From a virus: 39,030 nt of DNA. The position numbers and the translations under genes were made by a program. Shown here piece after piece: positions 15,161-22,680 of this stretch. Where the stretch lies: positions 1-39,030 of IMG/VR virus record IMGVR_UViG_3300023172_000076. One strand, written 5' to 3'. Under the pieces are notes generated by a model, which was given only the letters and a program-made list of their open reading frames with translations, was not told the origin of the DNA and ran no database searches. The number at the start of each line of letters is the position of its first letter. Position 1 is the first letter of the stretch.

Positions 15161-15231
15161 CATCTGTCTAGGAATCGAACCTAGTTTCCAACTCCCTTGT
15201 CGGGGTGTCCTTACCAATAGACTACCAGATG
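15161..15231 (-). pseudogene. tRNA-like element with malformed anticodon arm
   Basis: Minus strand, 71 bases. The acceptor (CATCTGG with ACAGATG, 6 of 7 paired), D-arm (GTCT...GGAC) and T-arm (CTAGG TTCGATT CCTAG) are intact. The anticodon region CACCCCGACAAGGGAGTTG cannot form the normal 5-bp stem and 7-base loop and has no T at the position before an anticodon. The best fold leaves a 6-base loop, CGACAA. It may be a decayed tRNA, perhaps of Asp or Val type, or a tRNA-like RNA with another role. Confidence 0.55.
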
Positions 15232-15283
15232 TTGATGGAGTAATCGTAATATACCTCAAGGATATAACAGAGGATTACCCTCA

Positions 15284-15357
15284 AGCCCACGGTCGGACTT
15301 GAACCGACGACCTACGGTTTACAAAACCGTTGCTCTATCCAGCTGAGCTACGGAGGC
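15284..15357 (-). tRNA. tRNA-Thr (UGU)
   Basis: Minus strand cloverleaf: acceptor GCCTCCG with CGTGGGC (one mismatch and one G-T), D-arm GCTC...GAGC, anticodon stem ACGGT/ACCGT with loop TTTGTAA (anticodon TGT), T-arm GTCGG TTCAAGT CCGAC. It lies between the tRNA-like element and tRNA-Asp, probably cut from one long transcript together with gp46. Confidence 0.92.
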
Positions 15358-15361
15358 AAGG

Positions 15362-15435
15362 CGGGATAGATGGGACTTGAACCCACGGCACCCTGCGTGA
15401 CAGGCAGGTACTCTAACCAACTGAGCTACTACCCC
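15362..15435 (-). tRNA. tRNA-Asp (GUC)
   Basis: Minus strand cloverleaf: acceptor GGGGTAG with CTATCCC, anticodon stem CCTGC/GCAGG with loop CTGTCAC (anticodon GTC), T-arm GTGGG TTCAAGT CCCAT. Its first base is also the last base of the gp46 stop codon, so mRNA and tRNA must be separated by processing. Confidence 0.93.
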
Positions 15436-17150
15436 TAGTCCATACGAGACTTGGAGAAACCGTTTACCTTTTCAAAGGTAATAGTTCTGTCAAACTTGTC
15501 AACTAGAACTTCACCTTTATGTGAAATGATAAACAGGTTGGTTTCTTCTCCAAGAGTCTTTAGAATTTTAAGCAACTCGTCAGTTGCTTGAGTATCTAGG
15601 CTGGAATCAAAAACTTCATCAAGAATCAAAAGATTAGTAGTGACGGAGTTTTTAATTTTCGCGACGTGTCTCCAAGTAAACAAAAGGGAGAGATCAATTT
15701 TTTGCTTCTCTCCTTCAGAAAAGGAAGCATATGAGAACGTGTCGCGATGCCTAGATTTTATCACTTCATTGAACTCTTCGTCAAGGGTAAAGTTGACAAA
15801 GGTATCCATATCGGCAAGGTACTTGTTAATTCGTTGATTGATGATGGGAATATACTTAGAAATAATCTTAGATTTAATCCCACCATCTTTCAATAACCCC
15901 GCCACCAATTTAAGATCGGATGATTCCTTAGAGACATTTGAGCAAGCAAATTCCTTTTCAGTAAATTTGGTTTGCAATGCATTAAGAATTTCCTTTTCGC
16001 TGTTGATGTCTGGTTGATCACTCAATTCACGAACTTCACTAATGATGTCAGTATTCTGCCTCATTAGACGTTGCTCTTCGGTAAAGAGCCTTTTCAGTTC
16101 AAACTGATACTCAGTGACGGTTTCAGTTTCTTTCTTGAGTTTATTAACCATATCCTGAGCAGTTGAAATCTCAGAATCTAGTTTTGAAGTTGCTTCAACC
16201 AGTTCAGTCATCTTGGTATTCAAGATACCGAGTTTAGCAGTACGAAACTGTTCCTCAATATCTTGACTACACACTGGGCAAGAAGTGTTGTCGTTAAAGA
16301 AAGCAAGATCTTTAGAGATCTTATCATTTCGCACGTCCAGTTTTGTCCGTACACTAGTATACTTCTTGAGTGTATCCTCACTCTTCTCAAGTGCGAGGGA
16401 AGAAGATTCCATTCGTTTCAATTCAGATTCGATTTTGGAGAGTTCTTCTTTAATACCAAGCATCCGATCTTCGTTCACAACAAACTTTGCTTGCAGTGCA
16501 TCAATACGTTCTTGGTTTACACCAGTAAGTTTATTGATGGTATTTTGCTGGGCAGAAATTGCTTGTTGTGCAAGTTCCAGTTGATGTTTGCAATTCCTCA
16601 GAGATTCATTGTTATCTTTGATCCTCTCTTTGAGGAGCGTATTCATATGCGAAAAGATTTGAATATCCAGTAGATCTTCGATAACTTCTCGTCTATGAGC
16701 AGCAGGCAATTGCATAAAAGGAACAAAAGTGCTACTGCCAAGAATAACAACCTGAGTGAAAGACTTGTAGTTAAGTTTAAGTATGCTTTGCTCAAGATAC
16801 TTTTGATAGTCTCTATTTGCAGCATCTTGATCAATGAGTTGTCCGTTTCTATGGATCTCAAAGACATTTGGTTTAACACCTCTTGTTACTTGATATTCAA
16901 TTCCGCCAATTCTAAATTCAATCTCAACAACACACTCACGCTCATTAACAGTGTTAACAAGTTGAGGTTTGTTGATTTTACGAAAAGGTTTATTGAATAG
17001 GCAAAAACATAGTGCGTCCAACATAGTGGACTTACCAGCACCGTTAGATCCCACGATTAACGTGGATGGAGATTGATTCAGTTGAATTTCGGTGAACTGG
17101 TTTCCAGTGGAAAGAAAGTTCTTCCAACGAATCTTCTCAAATACAATCAT
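15435..17150 (-). CDS. gp46: Recombination endonuclease subunit gp46 (SbcC/Rad50-like ATPase)
   Basis: With gp47 it forms the T4-type Mre11/Rad50 complex, which processes DNA ends for recombination-dependent replication and host DNA breakdown. The 571-residue protein has Walker A GSNGAGKST at 34-42, long coiled coils on each side of a zinc hook CPVC at 291-294, and near the C-terminus the ABC signature FSEGEKQK and Walker B LLILDEVFD followed by an H-loop (ISHK). T4 gp46 has 560 residues. Its end abuts tRNA-Asp, and its start overlaps the small gene before it by 4 bases. Confidence 0.95.
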   Translation of the reverse strand: MIVFEKIRWKNFLSTGNQFTEIQLNQSPSTLIVGSNGAGKSTMLDALCFCLFNKPFRKINKPQLVNTVNERECVVEIEFRIGGIEYQVTRGVKPNVFEIHRNGQLIDQDAANRDYQKYLEQSILKLNYKSFTQVVILGSSTFVPFMQLPAAHRREVIEDLLDIQIFSHMNTLLKERIKDNNESLRNCKHQLELAQQAISAQQNTINKLTGVNQERIDALQAKFVVNEDRMLGIKEELSKIESELKRMESSSLALEKSEDTLKKYTSVRTKLDVRNDKISKDLAFFNDNTSCPVCSQDIEEQFRTAKLGILNTKMTELVEATSKLDSEISTAQDMVNKLKKETETVTEYQFELKRLFTEEQRLMRQNTDIISEVRELSDQPDINSEKEILNALQTKFTEKEFACSNVSKESSDLKLVAGLLKDGGIKSKIISKYIPIINQRINKYLADMDTFVNFTLDEEFNEVIKSRHRDTFSYASFSEGEKQKIDLSLLFTWRHVAKIKNSVTTNLLILDEVFDSSLDTQATDELLKILKTLGEETNLFIISHKGEVLVDKFDRTITFEKVNGFSKSRMD

Positions 17151-17401
17151 AACGGTGGTACTACAACATCATCTGGTTGAATAACCACATAGTCATAATG
17201 ATGCAGTTGACAATTGTGAACAACAACATCGAGATCGACTTCTGTGATCTCAAGAGTGCGCTTATAATCAAGCGCCTCAAGCATCATATTATAACGTTCT
17301 GCGTCGTCTTTGTCAACAAAAATCTGAACTGTTTTTGATGCAGTTTGGTCATTGTTGACAGCATATACGCCGCCACTAGCAGAGTCTAAAAGAATGTACA
17401 T
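17147..17401 (-). CDS. Small conserved protein between gp46 and gp47, DUF3110-like
   Basis: An 84-residue soluble protein. The pattern MYILLDSASGGVYAV...FVDKDDAERYNMMLEALDY recalls the cyanobacterial family DUF3110 (YVLLF...F.DEDDA.R...LLEAQ), judged by eye. It ends in a Pro/Val tail. It sits between the two subunits of the recombination nuclease, sharing one base with the end of gp47 and overlapping the gp46 start by 4 bases, so the three are made together. Role unknown. Confidence 0.8.
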   Translation of the reverse strand: MYILLDSASGGVYAVNNDQTASKTVQIFVDKDDAERYNMMLEALDYKRTLEITEVDLDVVVHNCQLHHYDYVVIQPDDVVVPPL

Positions 17402-18447
17402 TAGAGATCTAGTGCTTCGACATAGAGAGATTTAAGAATTGACGTGACATTTTTCTTGTCAATGCTTTCTTCTAAACTCTCTACATACGATTCAAGAACC
17501 GTCATAGTATCTTCCATTTTAACAGACTCATCAACATCATCCAATTCAAGAGTTACATCCTCAATAATTTTGAGATCAGCAACATTTGAATTATGGAGTG
17601 CTTTAACATATCGATCAAACCAAACTTGATTTTCTCGATTCTGAACGATGAGTTTTACGAACGACCCCTGAAGATCAGAAAAATCTGGAAGTTCTTCATA
17701 GTCATTCTTAACATCATCATACCACAATTTGTTAAAGATGTTATATGGGTTCTGATAAAATTTCAACGCGAGAGTGTCACTATTTAGAATATGAAACCCT
17801 CGCTTTTGGGAGTAGTCATTCCAGTACAATTGGTACGGATTACCGAGATAATTGATATTACCTTTTCTGGATTTCATATGGAAATGTCCAGAACAAGTCA
17901 ACTTAAACTTATCAAAAATCTTTGGATCATCGCCGTGTTCCATTCGATGTCCTGGAATTGCCTCAAACCCATTCAGTTCTAAGTGACCTAGACATACATC
18001 AGCGTCACTCGATTCAACCACTTTCAGAATATCAGTTTTGTTTGTGTCACACATCCAAGGTAACATCAAAACTTTCATTTTCTCAAAGCGGAGTTCTGTT
18101 GGTTTATCAATAACCGTAATGTTATCAAATTCTCCCAACAGGTGTTTGGGTGCATTTACTTTAAGAGTGTTCTTATAATAAATGTCGTGGTTGCCAAGAA
18201 GCATATAGAGACTAACTCCCATATCCTCCAATGGCTTGAACCACATATCCTTTGCAGATTCTAAACTGAGAAAGTTAATACTTTTTCGTTTATCAAAAGT
18301 ATCTCCCAAACAGAAGACGTGTTTAATGTTGTTCTTCCTGATGAAAGGAATTACAGAATTCTGATAGAACTGACGATACTTTTCGATAAAGACTTGGTTG
18401 TCATTTCTGACACCAAAGTGTTGATCAGTTATCAGTAGAATCTTCAT
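17401..18447 (-). CDS. gp47: Recombination endonuclease subunit gp47 (SbcD/Mre11-like nuclease)
   Basis: Metal-dependent nuclease partner of gp46. The 348-residue protein shows the full phosphoesterase motif series: TDQHFG (D8, H10), GDTFDKR at 48-54, GNHD at 85-88, GHLE, and SGHFHMK, which hold two metal ions. T4 gp47 has 339 residues. Its start overlaps the preceding small gene by 23 bases, and it is transcribed from the gp55 side. Confidence 0.95.
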   Translation of the reverse strand: MKILLITDQHFGVRNDNQVFIEKYRQFYQNSVIPFIRKNNIKHVFCLGDTFDKRKSINFLSLESAKDMWFKPLEDMGVSLYMLLGNHDIYYKNTLKVNAPKHLLGEFDNITVIDKPTELRFEKMKVLMLPWMCDTNKTDILKVVESSDADVCLGHLELNGFEAIPGHRMEHGDDPKIFDKFKLTCSGHFHMKSRKGNINYLGNPYQLYWNDYSQKRGFHILNSDTLALKFYQNPYNIFNKLWYDDVKNDYEELPDFSDLQGSFVKLIVQNRENQVWFDRYVKALHNSNVADLKIIEDVTLELDDVDESVKMEDTMTVLESYVESLEESIDKKNVTSILKSLYVEALDL

Positions 18448-18580
18448 AGGTGATCACATAACGATTTTGACGTTTTCCATTGGAGTGAACAATAACCTGA
18501 TGGAAAGCATCTGCATTAAGAAGTTGCTTGAGATTGTTGATCTGCATTTCTGCAAGGATCTTCTTTTCACTTGGGTTCAT
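18425..18580 (-). CDS. Small protein (51 aa) upstream of gp47
   Basis: I choose the ATG at 18580 (MNPSEKKILAEMQINNLKQL) because the longer version would overlap the well-supported small gene at 18567-18701. The product has a helical N-terminal half and a short beta-like end (QVIVHSN.KRQNRYVITY). No SD is visible, but a 14-base overlap with the gene before allows coupling. Function unknown. Confidence 0.65.
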   Translation of the reverse strand: MNPSEKKILAEMQINNLKQLLNADAFHQVIVHSNGKRQNRYVITYEDSTDN

Positions 18581-18701
18581 TTGGTCGCTTGAGGAGGTTT
18601 TCCCGAATAGAGTTCTGAAGTTTCTTAAGTGCTGCTTCAGTCTCATTTGTAACTTCCCATTCCCAAGTATTTCCATTTTTGTCAATGTGGGTGTGTTTCA
18701 T
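18567..18701 (-). CDS. Small conserved cyanophage protein (44 aa)
   Basis: The ATG at 18701 has an excellent ribosome site, GGAGGT five bases upstream, and overlaps the previous stop as ATGA. The product begins MKHTHIDKNGNTWEWE and continues with a Lys/Leu-rich helix (EAALKKLQNSI). The IDKNG..WEW opening resembles small proteins I remember from other cyanophages. Function unknown. Confidence 0.7.
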   Translation of the reverse strand: MKHTHIDKNGNTWEWEVTNETEAALKKLQNSIRENLLKRPNEPK

Positions 18702-18928
18702 AGTTTACCTCCGACAATACCATCATTAAGAACACGACTTTCTCCCCATCCTTCTTGGAGACCTTTAAGATAAAACCGAGTCATATGAATGCACACATCA
18801 TCTGTAAGGGCAGTCACAAGTTCAGTTCCATCTTTCTTAGCACTATGCCAGAGTCCATATTCGGTTTTATAAACCCTAAAGCAGTCGTCAATCCATTCAA
18901 CTTCTGCAATTTCTGGATGCTCTTTCAT
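18698..18928 (-). CDS. Conserved hypothetical protein (76 aa) downstream of gp55
   Basis: A soluble acidic protein with aromatic clusters (VEWIDDCFRVYKTEYGLWHSA) and a Gly-rich end. No motif or membrane segment is recognised. It begins 3 bases after the gp55 stop and is coupled to the next gene by ATGA, so it belongs to the same early transcript as gp55. Confidence 0.75.
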   Translation of the reverse strand: MKEHPEIAEVEWIDDCFRVYKTEYGLWHSAKKDGTELVTALTDDVCIHMTRFYLKGLQEGWGESRVLNDGIVGGKL

Positions 18929-18931
18929 AAG

Positions 18932-19411
18932 TCAATAACGATTGTTCATCTCGATACGAGATTTGATTCCATTATACACCGAATCATTTGAACTGTCATC
19001 ACTGTGAAAGACTTGATCAAAACCAGACTTCTCAATGATTTTATCTTTGATGTCCATCTGGCGTTTCTCTTTAGCGATGCGTCTTAGAAAAGCATAGTAA
19101 ACAATCTGAGTAAAGTAAGCGAATGGATTCTTCGACTTCTCAGGATTGAAGTTATCAATGTACTGAACACAGTTCTCCACACCATCGGAGATCATATCTT
19201 CCTTGTACATATAGTTGATGAAGTTTGGTCTATATGACAAGTGTGTTGCAATTTTCAAAAAGCAGTCACCGATGTATTCATCAATACGAGGTTTCGGTCT
19301 ACCTTTTATTTTTGCAATCTCCACTCTGTCACGATAGTCAACTATCGCTGCCAAGAACTTCTGATTGTCAACGTAATGTTGGTTTTTCTTACGTTCCATT
19401 AACAGTACCAT
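18932..19411 (-). CDS. gp55: Late transcription sigma factor gp55
   Basis: gp55 binds host RNA polymerase and directs it to the TATAAATA-type late promoters, activated by the gp45 clamp. The 159-residue product has the diagnostic region YIGDCFLKIATHLSYRPNF, the EDMISDGVENCVQYIDNF block and NPFAYFTQIVYYAFLRRI, as in T4 gp55. I use the ATG at 19411, which has AGGT about 7 bases upstream, rather than the one four codons later. A strong host-type promoter lies directly upstream. Confidence 0.95.
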   Translation of the reverse strand: MVLLMERKKNQHYVDNQKFLAAIVDYRDRVEIAKIKGRPKPRIDEYIGDCFLKIATHLSYRPNFINYMYKEDMISDGVENCVQYIDNFNPEKSKNPFAYFTQIVYYAFLRRIAKEKRQMDIKDKIIEKSGFDQVFHSDDSSNDSVYNGIKSRIEMNNRY

Positions 19412-19433
19412 AGTTCGACCTATTCATCACAAA

Positions 19434-19462
19434 AGTATATCAGAATCAACACAAATAGTCAA
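19434..19462 (-). promoter_or_regulatory. Sigma-70-type early promoter for gp55
   Basis: Minus strand TTGACT (19457-19462) and TATACT (19434-19439), exactly 17 bases apart, each one base from consensus. It lies 23 bases upstream of the gp55 ATG in a 112-base gap free of genes. It would place gp55, the small genes, gp47, gp46 and perhaps the tRNAs under early host control. Confidence 0.8.
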
Positions 19463-19523
19463 GAGCTTGACACGATGCTAATAACTAATTATAATCAACA
19501 CTGTAAGGGTTGATCTGATACTT

Positions 19524-19961
19524 CTAAGTATCTAGCTTAAATATATCTTCTAATTTCTGTCTGGTGTCATCTACTTTCCCCAGATACCCCATAGATTCAT
19601 TTAGATCTGCACCACGGTCAGCGTTCAGATCATAATCAGAATCCAATTCTGTCTTACAGAATATTTTGTACATAGCAATCGCCTCCGTTGACATCGGAGC
19701 GATCGTTAAAACTTTTTCTTCAGGGATGATGTAAAATTCTTCATCAGAAAACACCATCCACTTTTTTAGTCCCACAGCAACTGCGCGTTTGTCTCCCTGC
19801 ATAGTTTCTGTTGCGTGTACTTTTGCAGGGTCTTGCACAAACACAATACGAACATCTTCAGATTCTTCAGCAACAATGCAACGAGCAAGAATTTCTTCAC
19901 CGTTCGTTAATTTGATGCAACCAAAGAATTCATCGTCTGGTCTCACATAACTTAGGGACAT
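19524..19961 (-). CDS. Conserved cyanophage protein with Sm-like N-terminal region
   Basis: A 145-residue acidic protein. Residues 12-48 (FFGCIKLTNGEEILARCIV...VRIVFVQDPAKV) resemble the small protein at 7080-7370 and recall Sm-like RNA-binding strands. Residues 60-90 are beta-rich with aromatics, and the C-terminal 50 residues are acidic and probably disordered. It follows uvsW with a 3-base gap and precedes the gp55 promoter region. Function unknown; RNA binding is inference. Confidence 0.78.
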   Translation of the reverse strand: MSLSYVRPDDEFFGCIKLTNGEEILARCIVAEESEDVRIVFVQDPAKVHATETMQGDKRAVAVGLKKWMVFSDEEFYIIPEEKVLTIAPMSTEAIAMYKIFCKTELDSDYDLNADRGADLNESMGYLGKVDDTRQKLEDIFKLDT

Positions 19962-19964
19962 ACC

Positions 19965-21428
19965 TTAGTTTCCTCCGAGTTTGATCTCAGTGACAGAATA
20001 ATCAAATTTCTCATCTTTGTAGATGCGAATACGTTCAATTAAATGGTTCAAAGTTGCATTACGATTACGACCATTACTGATGTCATCAGCGAAATCATAG
20101 AGAGTTGCCCGAGATTTGGAATCGTGCAACCTAAGTGCTCTACCTATAGATTGTAGATTTCGTACACGTGATTTAGATGGGGAAGCAAATATAACGTTGT
20201 GTAGATTTTTGATGTTGATACCAGTTGAGAAAGTGCCGTAAGAGGCAAGAATAATTGAATTGTTAGATGACTCACATATTCTTCGTATCTCTTCCCGTTC
20301 TTGAGTAGGTATACCACCGTGAACGAAGAAGACTTGCTTTCCTTCCCCACGACTATTTAGCATCTCCCAAAGAGGCTCTCCGTGTTTTTCAACGTAGTTG
20401 AATAGAATTAGAGTGTTACCATTTAGATCACGAGCAAGACCAGTAATGATTTTGTTGCGTTTCTCGTGAGAGATGATATAGTTCATTTCATCGTGATACG
20501 TTTCAAACCCAATGTACGGATGCTTACATACCAGAATGTTTATCTTCAAGTCAGACAACTGACCATTTTCTTGTAAATCTTTTGTACGGATGGAACGATT
20601 CACAGTGCCAAAAACTCCTTCCAGTTGTAACTGGTGAGACTGCATTCCATCCAATGTGCCAGTCAATCCAATCCGATACTTCGCATCGTGGCACTTGTCC
20701 ATAATTGAAGTTAGTGACTTTGCTTTGAAGAGGTGTGCTTCATCGCCAATGACAACATCAAACCGATTAAAATAATTTTTAGGTTCCTTGTAGATAGATT
20801 GCCACGTAGATATGACGACAGGAGATTTGATATAACGGTCTTGACCTCCATAGATTTTCCCGACGTGATGTCTTGCGTTCCATCCATAATCTTCAAAGTC
20901 CTTATAGAGTTGTTCAACCAGAGATGTTGTTGGTACAACAATTAAAATTTCTCTGTTGCGTTGTAAATGCCAACGAACAAGACAATAAATTATGAATGAT
21001 TTCCCAGACCCAGTGGGTGATAGTAATAATCTACGGTGATGCCTAAGTGCTCGATAAATTGATTGGAGTTGGTAATCTCTTGCCTTGAAAGGCACACCCA
21101 AAGATCTAACAAAACCTGCAACTGCCTCAGGTGATACGCCAACATCTTCTTCTCCTGGTGTTCCATAATACTTACTATCTTCTACCGTATAGTCGTAATT
21201 GTTTTGTTGCAACCACTCCGTCAGGTAATGAAATAACCCAACGTGAAGTTCACCAGTGCCAGGAGAATACAAACGAATTCTCCCATCCCACCTTTTGTAG
21301 CGACGTTGTTTCTGTAGGAACTTTGCTTCGGGAACTTCAAAACTGAAGTATTCTGCAAGTTCTTGATGAATGTGAAGTTCGGTCCGAATGCGGAGGAAAA
21401 CTTCGTTCTTTTTCTCGATGATAGTCAT
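19965..21428 (-). CDS. uvsW: Recombination helicase UvsW
   Basis: Superfamily 2 helicase that unwinds branched DNA and R-loops and moves T4-like replication from origin to recombination mode. The 487-residue product has an N-terminal DNA-contact domain with QKQRRYKRWDGRIRLY, Walker A SPTGSGKS at 137-144, the GDEAH box at 228-232, TGTLDG, and late motifs GTFSTGINIKNL and QSIGRALR. T4 UvsW is about 500 residues. I use the ATG at 21428, which overlaps the uvsY stop as TGATG, not the TTG one codon upstream. Confidence 0.95.
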   Translation of the reverse strand: MTIIEKKNEVFLRIRTELHIHQELAEYFSFEVPEAKFLQKQRRYKRWDGRIRLYSPGTGELHVGLFHYLTEWLQQNNYDYTVEDSKYYGTPGEEDVGVSPEAVAGFVRSLGVPFKARDYQLQSIYRALRHHRRLLLSPTGSGKSFIIYCLVRWHLQRNREILIVVPTTSLVEQLYKDFEDYGWNARHHVGKIYGGQDRYIKSPVVISTWQSIYKEPKNYFNRFDVVIGDEAHLFKAKSLTSIMDKCHDAKYRIGLTGTLDGMQSHQLQLEGVFGTVNRSIRTKDLQENGQLSDLKINILVCKHPYIGFETYHDEMNYIISHEKRNKIITGLARDLNGNTLILFNYVEKHGEPLWEMLNSRGEGKQVFFVHGGIPTQEREEIRRICESSNNSIILASYGTFSTGINIKNLHNVIFASPSKSRVRNLQSIGRALRLHDSKSRATLYDFADDISNGRNRNATLNHLIERIRIYKDEKFDYSVTEIKLGGN

Positions 21429-21850
21429 CAAATAGGAAATTCAAATCGCTTTGCATCAATCGCGTTCTTCACTTGGAATCCACGATTGTTAATCATTTTG
21501 AGAATGTTCTCAATATAATTTATGCAAGTTTCAAAGTACGCAATTCGCAATTGCTGTTTTTGAATATCCTCATCACTTTCTAGGAACGTGTTAATATCGC
21601 CCTTTAAGATCTTGAGATCAAAGGCAGCACCATTATCATCAACTGCTTTACCGTTGTACCACAACCACTTATTTCTCCAAACTGTCTTGAGTTTTAGTTT
21701 CTCTTCCTCAAGGATCAGTTTATATTTGTTGTATTGCACAAAATACTTTTGATGCAATCTTGGGATTAGTAGAGATTCCTCTCCCAAATTTGCCTCATTA
21801 AAATCACAGTCCTTTGACCAGGACTCTTGCAAATCATCAAGTAGTGCCAT
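21428..21850 (-). CDS. uvsY: Recombination mediator UvsY
   Basis: UvsY helps load the UvsX recombinase on single-stranded DNA covered by gp32. The 140-residue protein matches T4 UvsY (137 residues) in overall plan: LDDLQESWSKD at the start, the WLWYNGK segment, the VLxxDxDI-like FLESDEDIQK and the closing I.NRGFQVKNAID..RFE. It is followed by uvsW in a TGATG overlap, the usual order in cyanophages. Confidence 0.92.
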   Translation of the reverse strand: MALLDDLQESWSKDCDFNEANLGEESLLIPRLHQKYFVQYNKYKLILEEEKLKLKTVWRNKWLWYNGKAVDDNGAAFDLKILKGDINTFLESDEDIQKQQLRIAYFETCINYIENILKMINNRGFQVKNAIDAKRFEFPI

Positions 21851-21853
21851 AAA

Positions 21854-22405
21854 TTACGAAAGATTAGTCAGACGTTTTCCTTCAAGACTTTGGATCTCGT
21901 AGGATAGATAATCAAAAGTTACAACTGCTTGGAAATATTCTTGATCTGTAAGTGTTCCATCAAAATCTAATGTGCCAAGATCGATGGGTTTTAGATCTTT
22001 GAATACGACGTTATATGATGGTTGAAAATTTGAATTCAAAATTGTCAAAGTACCATCGGCAAATACCTGTGGTGCACCCGAACCTTTGATATAATTTGCG
22101 GTTTCAAATGCATCACGCTCAGCATAATTATCGGGAACTCCAAGTGCACGCATCCAGTTGTGGATGATTAGATAGTTTTCAAGATCTTCGTCAACAATAA
22201 ATTGAAGATTGAATCTTGAATACTCCAATCCACCATCGATGTACGCTGGTCTAAACGGAGTTGCTTGTTCGACAAGACCGAGAGAAATACCTGGGATGTT
22301 TGCCATCTGTGCAAAATATGCCACCTTGGGATACTTTGCTAAGGTAAAACGAAAGCCACCTGGACTTAAAAAGTTCCTGTTGCTGATTTGAGAAGCGAAA
22401 GACAT
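21854..22405 (-). CDS. Tail-tube-fold structural protein (cyanophage gp3 position)
   Basis: A 183-residue protein starting MSFASQISNRNFLSP. The strands FRFTLAKYPKVAYFAQMANIPGISLG...YSRFNLQFIVDEDLENYLIIHNWMRALG resemble the tail tube fold shared by gp19 and tail completion proteins. In cyanophages the gene between gp23 and uvsY is usually annotated gp3, a tail completion and sheath stabiliser; I use that only from position. A late promoter-like element lies 29 bases upstream. Confidence 0.8.
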   Translation of the reverse strand: MSFASQISNRNFLSPGGFRFTLAKYPKVAYFAQMANIPGISLGLVEQATPFRPAYIDGGLEYSRFNLQFIVDEDLENYLIIHNWMRALGVPDNYAERDAFETANYIKGSGAPQVFADGTLTILNSNFQPSYNVVFKDLKPIDLGTLDFDGTLTDQEYFQAVVTFDYLSYEIQSLEGKRLTNLS

Positions 22406-22433
22406 TTGCTATATTGGTGGCTTCGTTCGTTAG

Positions 22434-22441
22434 TATTTAGT
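22434..22441 (-). promoter_or_regulatory. Late promoter-like element ACTAAATA
   Basis: Minus strand ACTAAATA, 29 bases before the ATG at 22405, overlapping the stop of the 54-residue gene. It differs from the TATAAATA form in the first two bases. It would start a transcript into the tail-tube-fold gene, uvsY and uvsW after the gp23 terminator. Confidence 0.4.
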
Positions 22442-22601
22442 CGCGATATTCCTGCAACATCTCCAACATACGATTTAGCATTGTGTGTGCTCCGTCGTGC
22501 CACTCAGCACCTTTTGCAGACCAAGAACCGTTGTAGAGTTCGTTCTTCATTTTCAAAAGACGCACTTCCAATTCACTTTTCTTCACGTTGTTTCTCGGCA
22601 T
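22437..22601 (-). CDS. Small conserved cyanophage protein (54 aa) after gp23
   Basis: The frame starts at ATG 22601 just after the gp23 terminator and gives MPRNNVKKSELEVRLLKMKNE..., a basic N-terminus and an amphipathic helix, ending in MLEMLQEYRD. Small proteins with the same opening (MPR.NV.KSEL.VRL.K.KNELY) occur at this position in other cyanophages, as far as I recall. No SD is obvious. Function unknown. Confidence 0.7.
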   Translation of the reverse strand: MPRNNVKKSELEVRLLKMKNELYNGSWSAKGAEWHDGAHTMLNRMLEMLQEYRD

Positions 22602-22627
22602 TTGTAATTACAGTTTACCAGTATCTA

Positions 22628-22654
22628 TAAAAAAAGGACCCCCGAAGGGGTCCT
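22628..22654 (-). terminator. Strong rho-independent terminator after gp23
   Basis: Minus strand AGGACCCC, loop TTCG, GGGGTCCT, then TTTTTTT. The perfect 8-bp stem closed by a stable TTCG tetraloop and followed by a T run is the clearest terminator in the window. It ends the head-gene transcript 27 bases after the gp23 stop. Confidence 0.93.
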
Positions 22655-22680
22655 CGTGTGTTGGGTATATGACCAATGGA

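Noticed and set aside
18581-18685. Longer start for the 51-residue gene upstream of gp47
   Set aside because: It would start with TTG and cover most of another small gene that has an excellent ribosome site.
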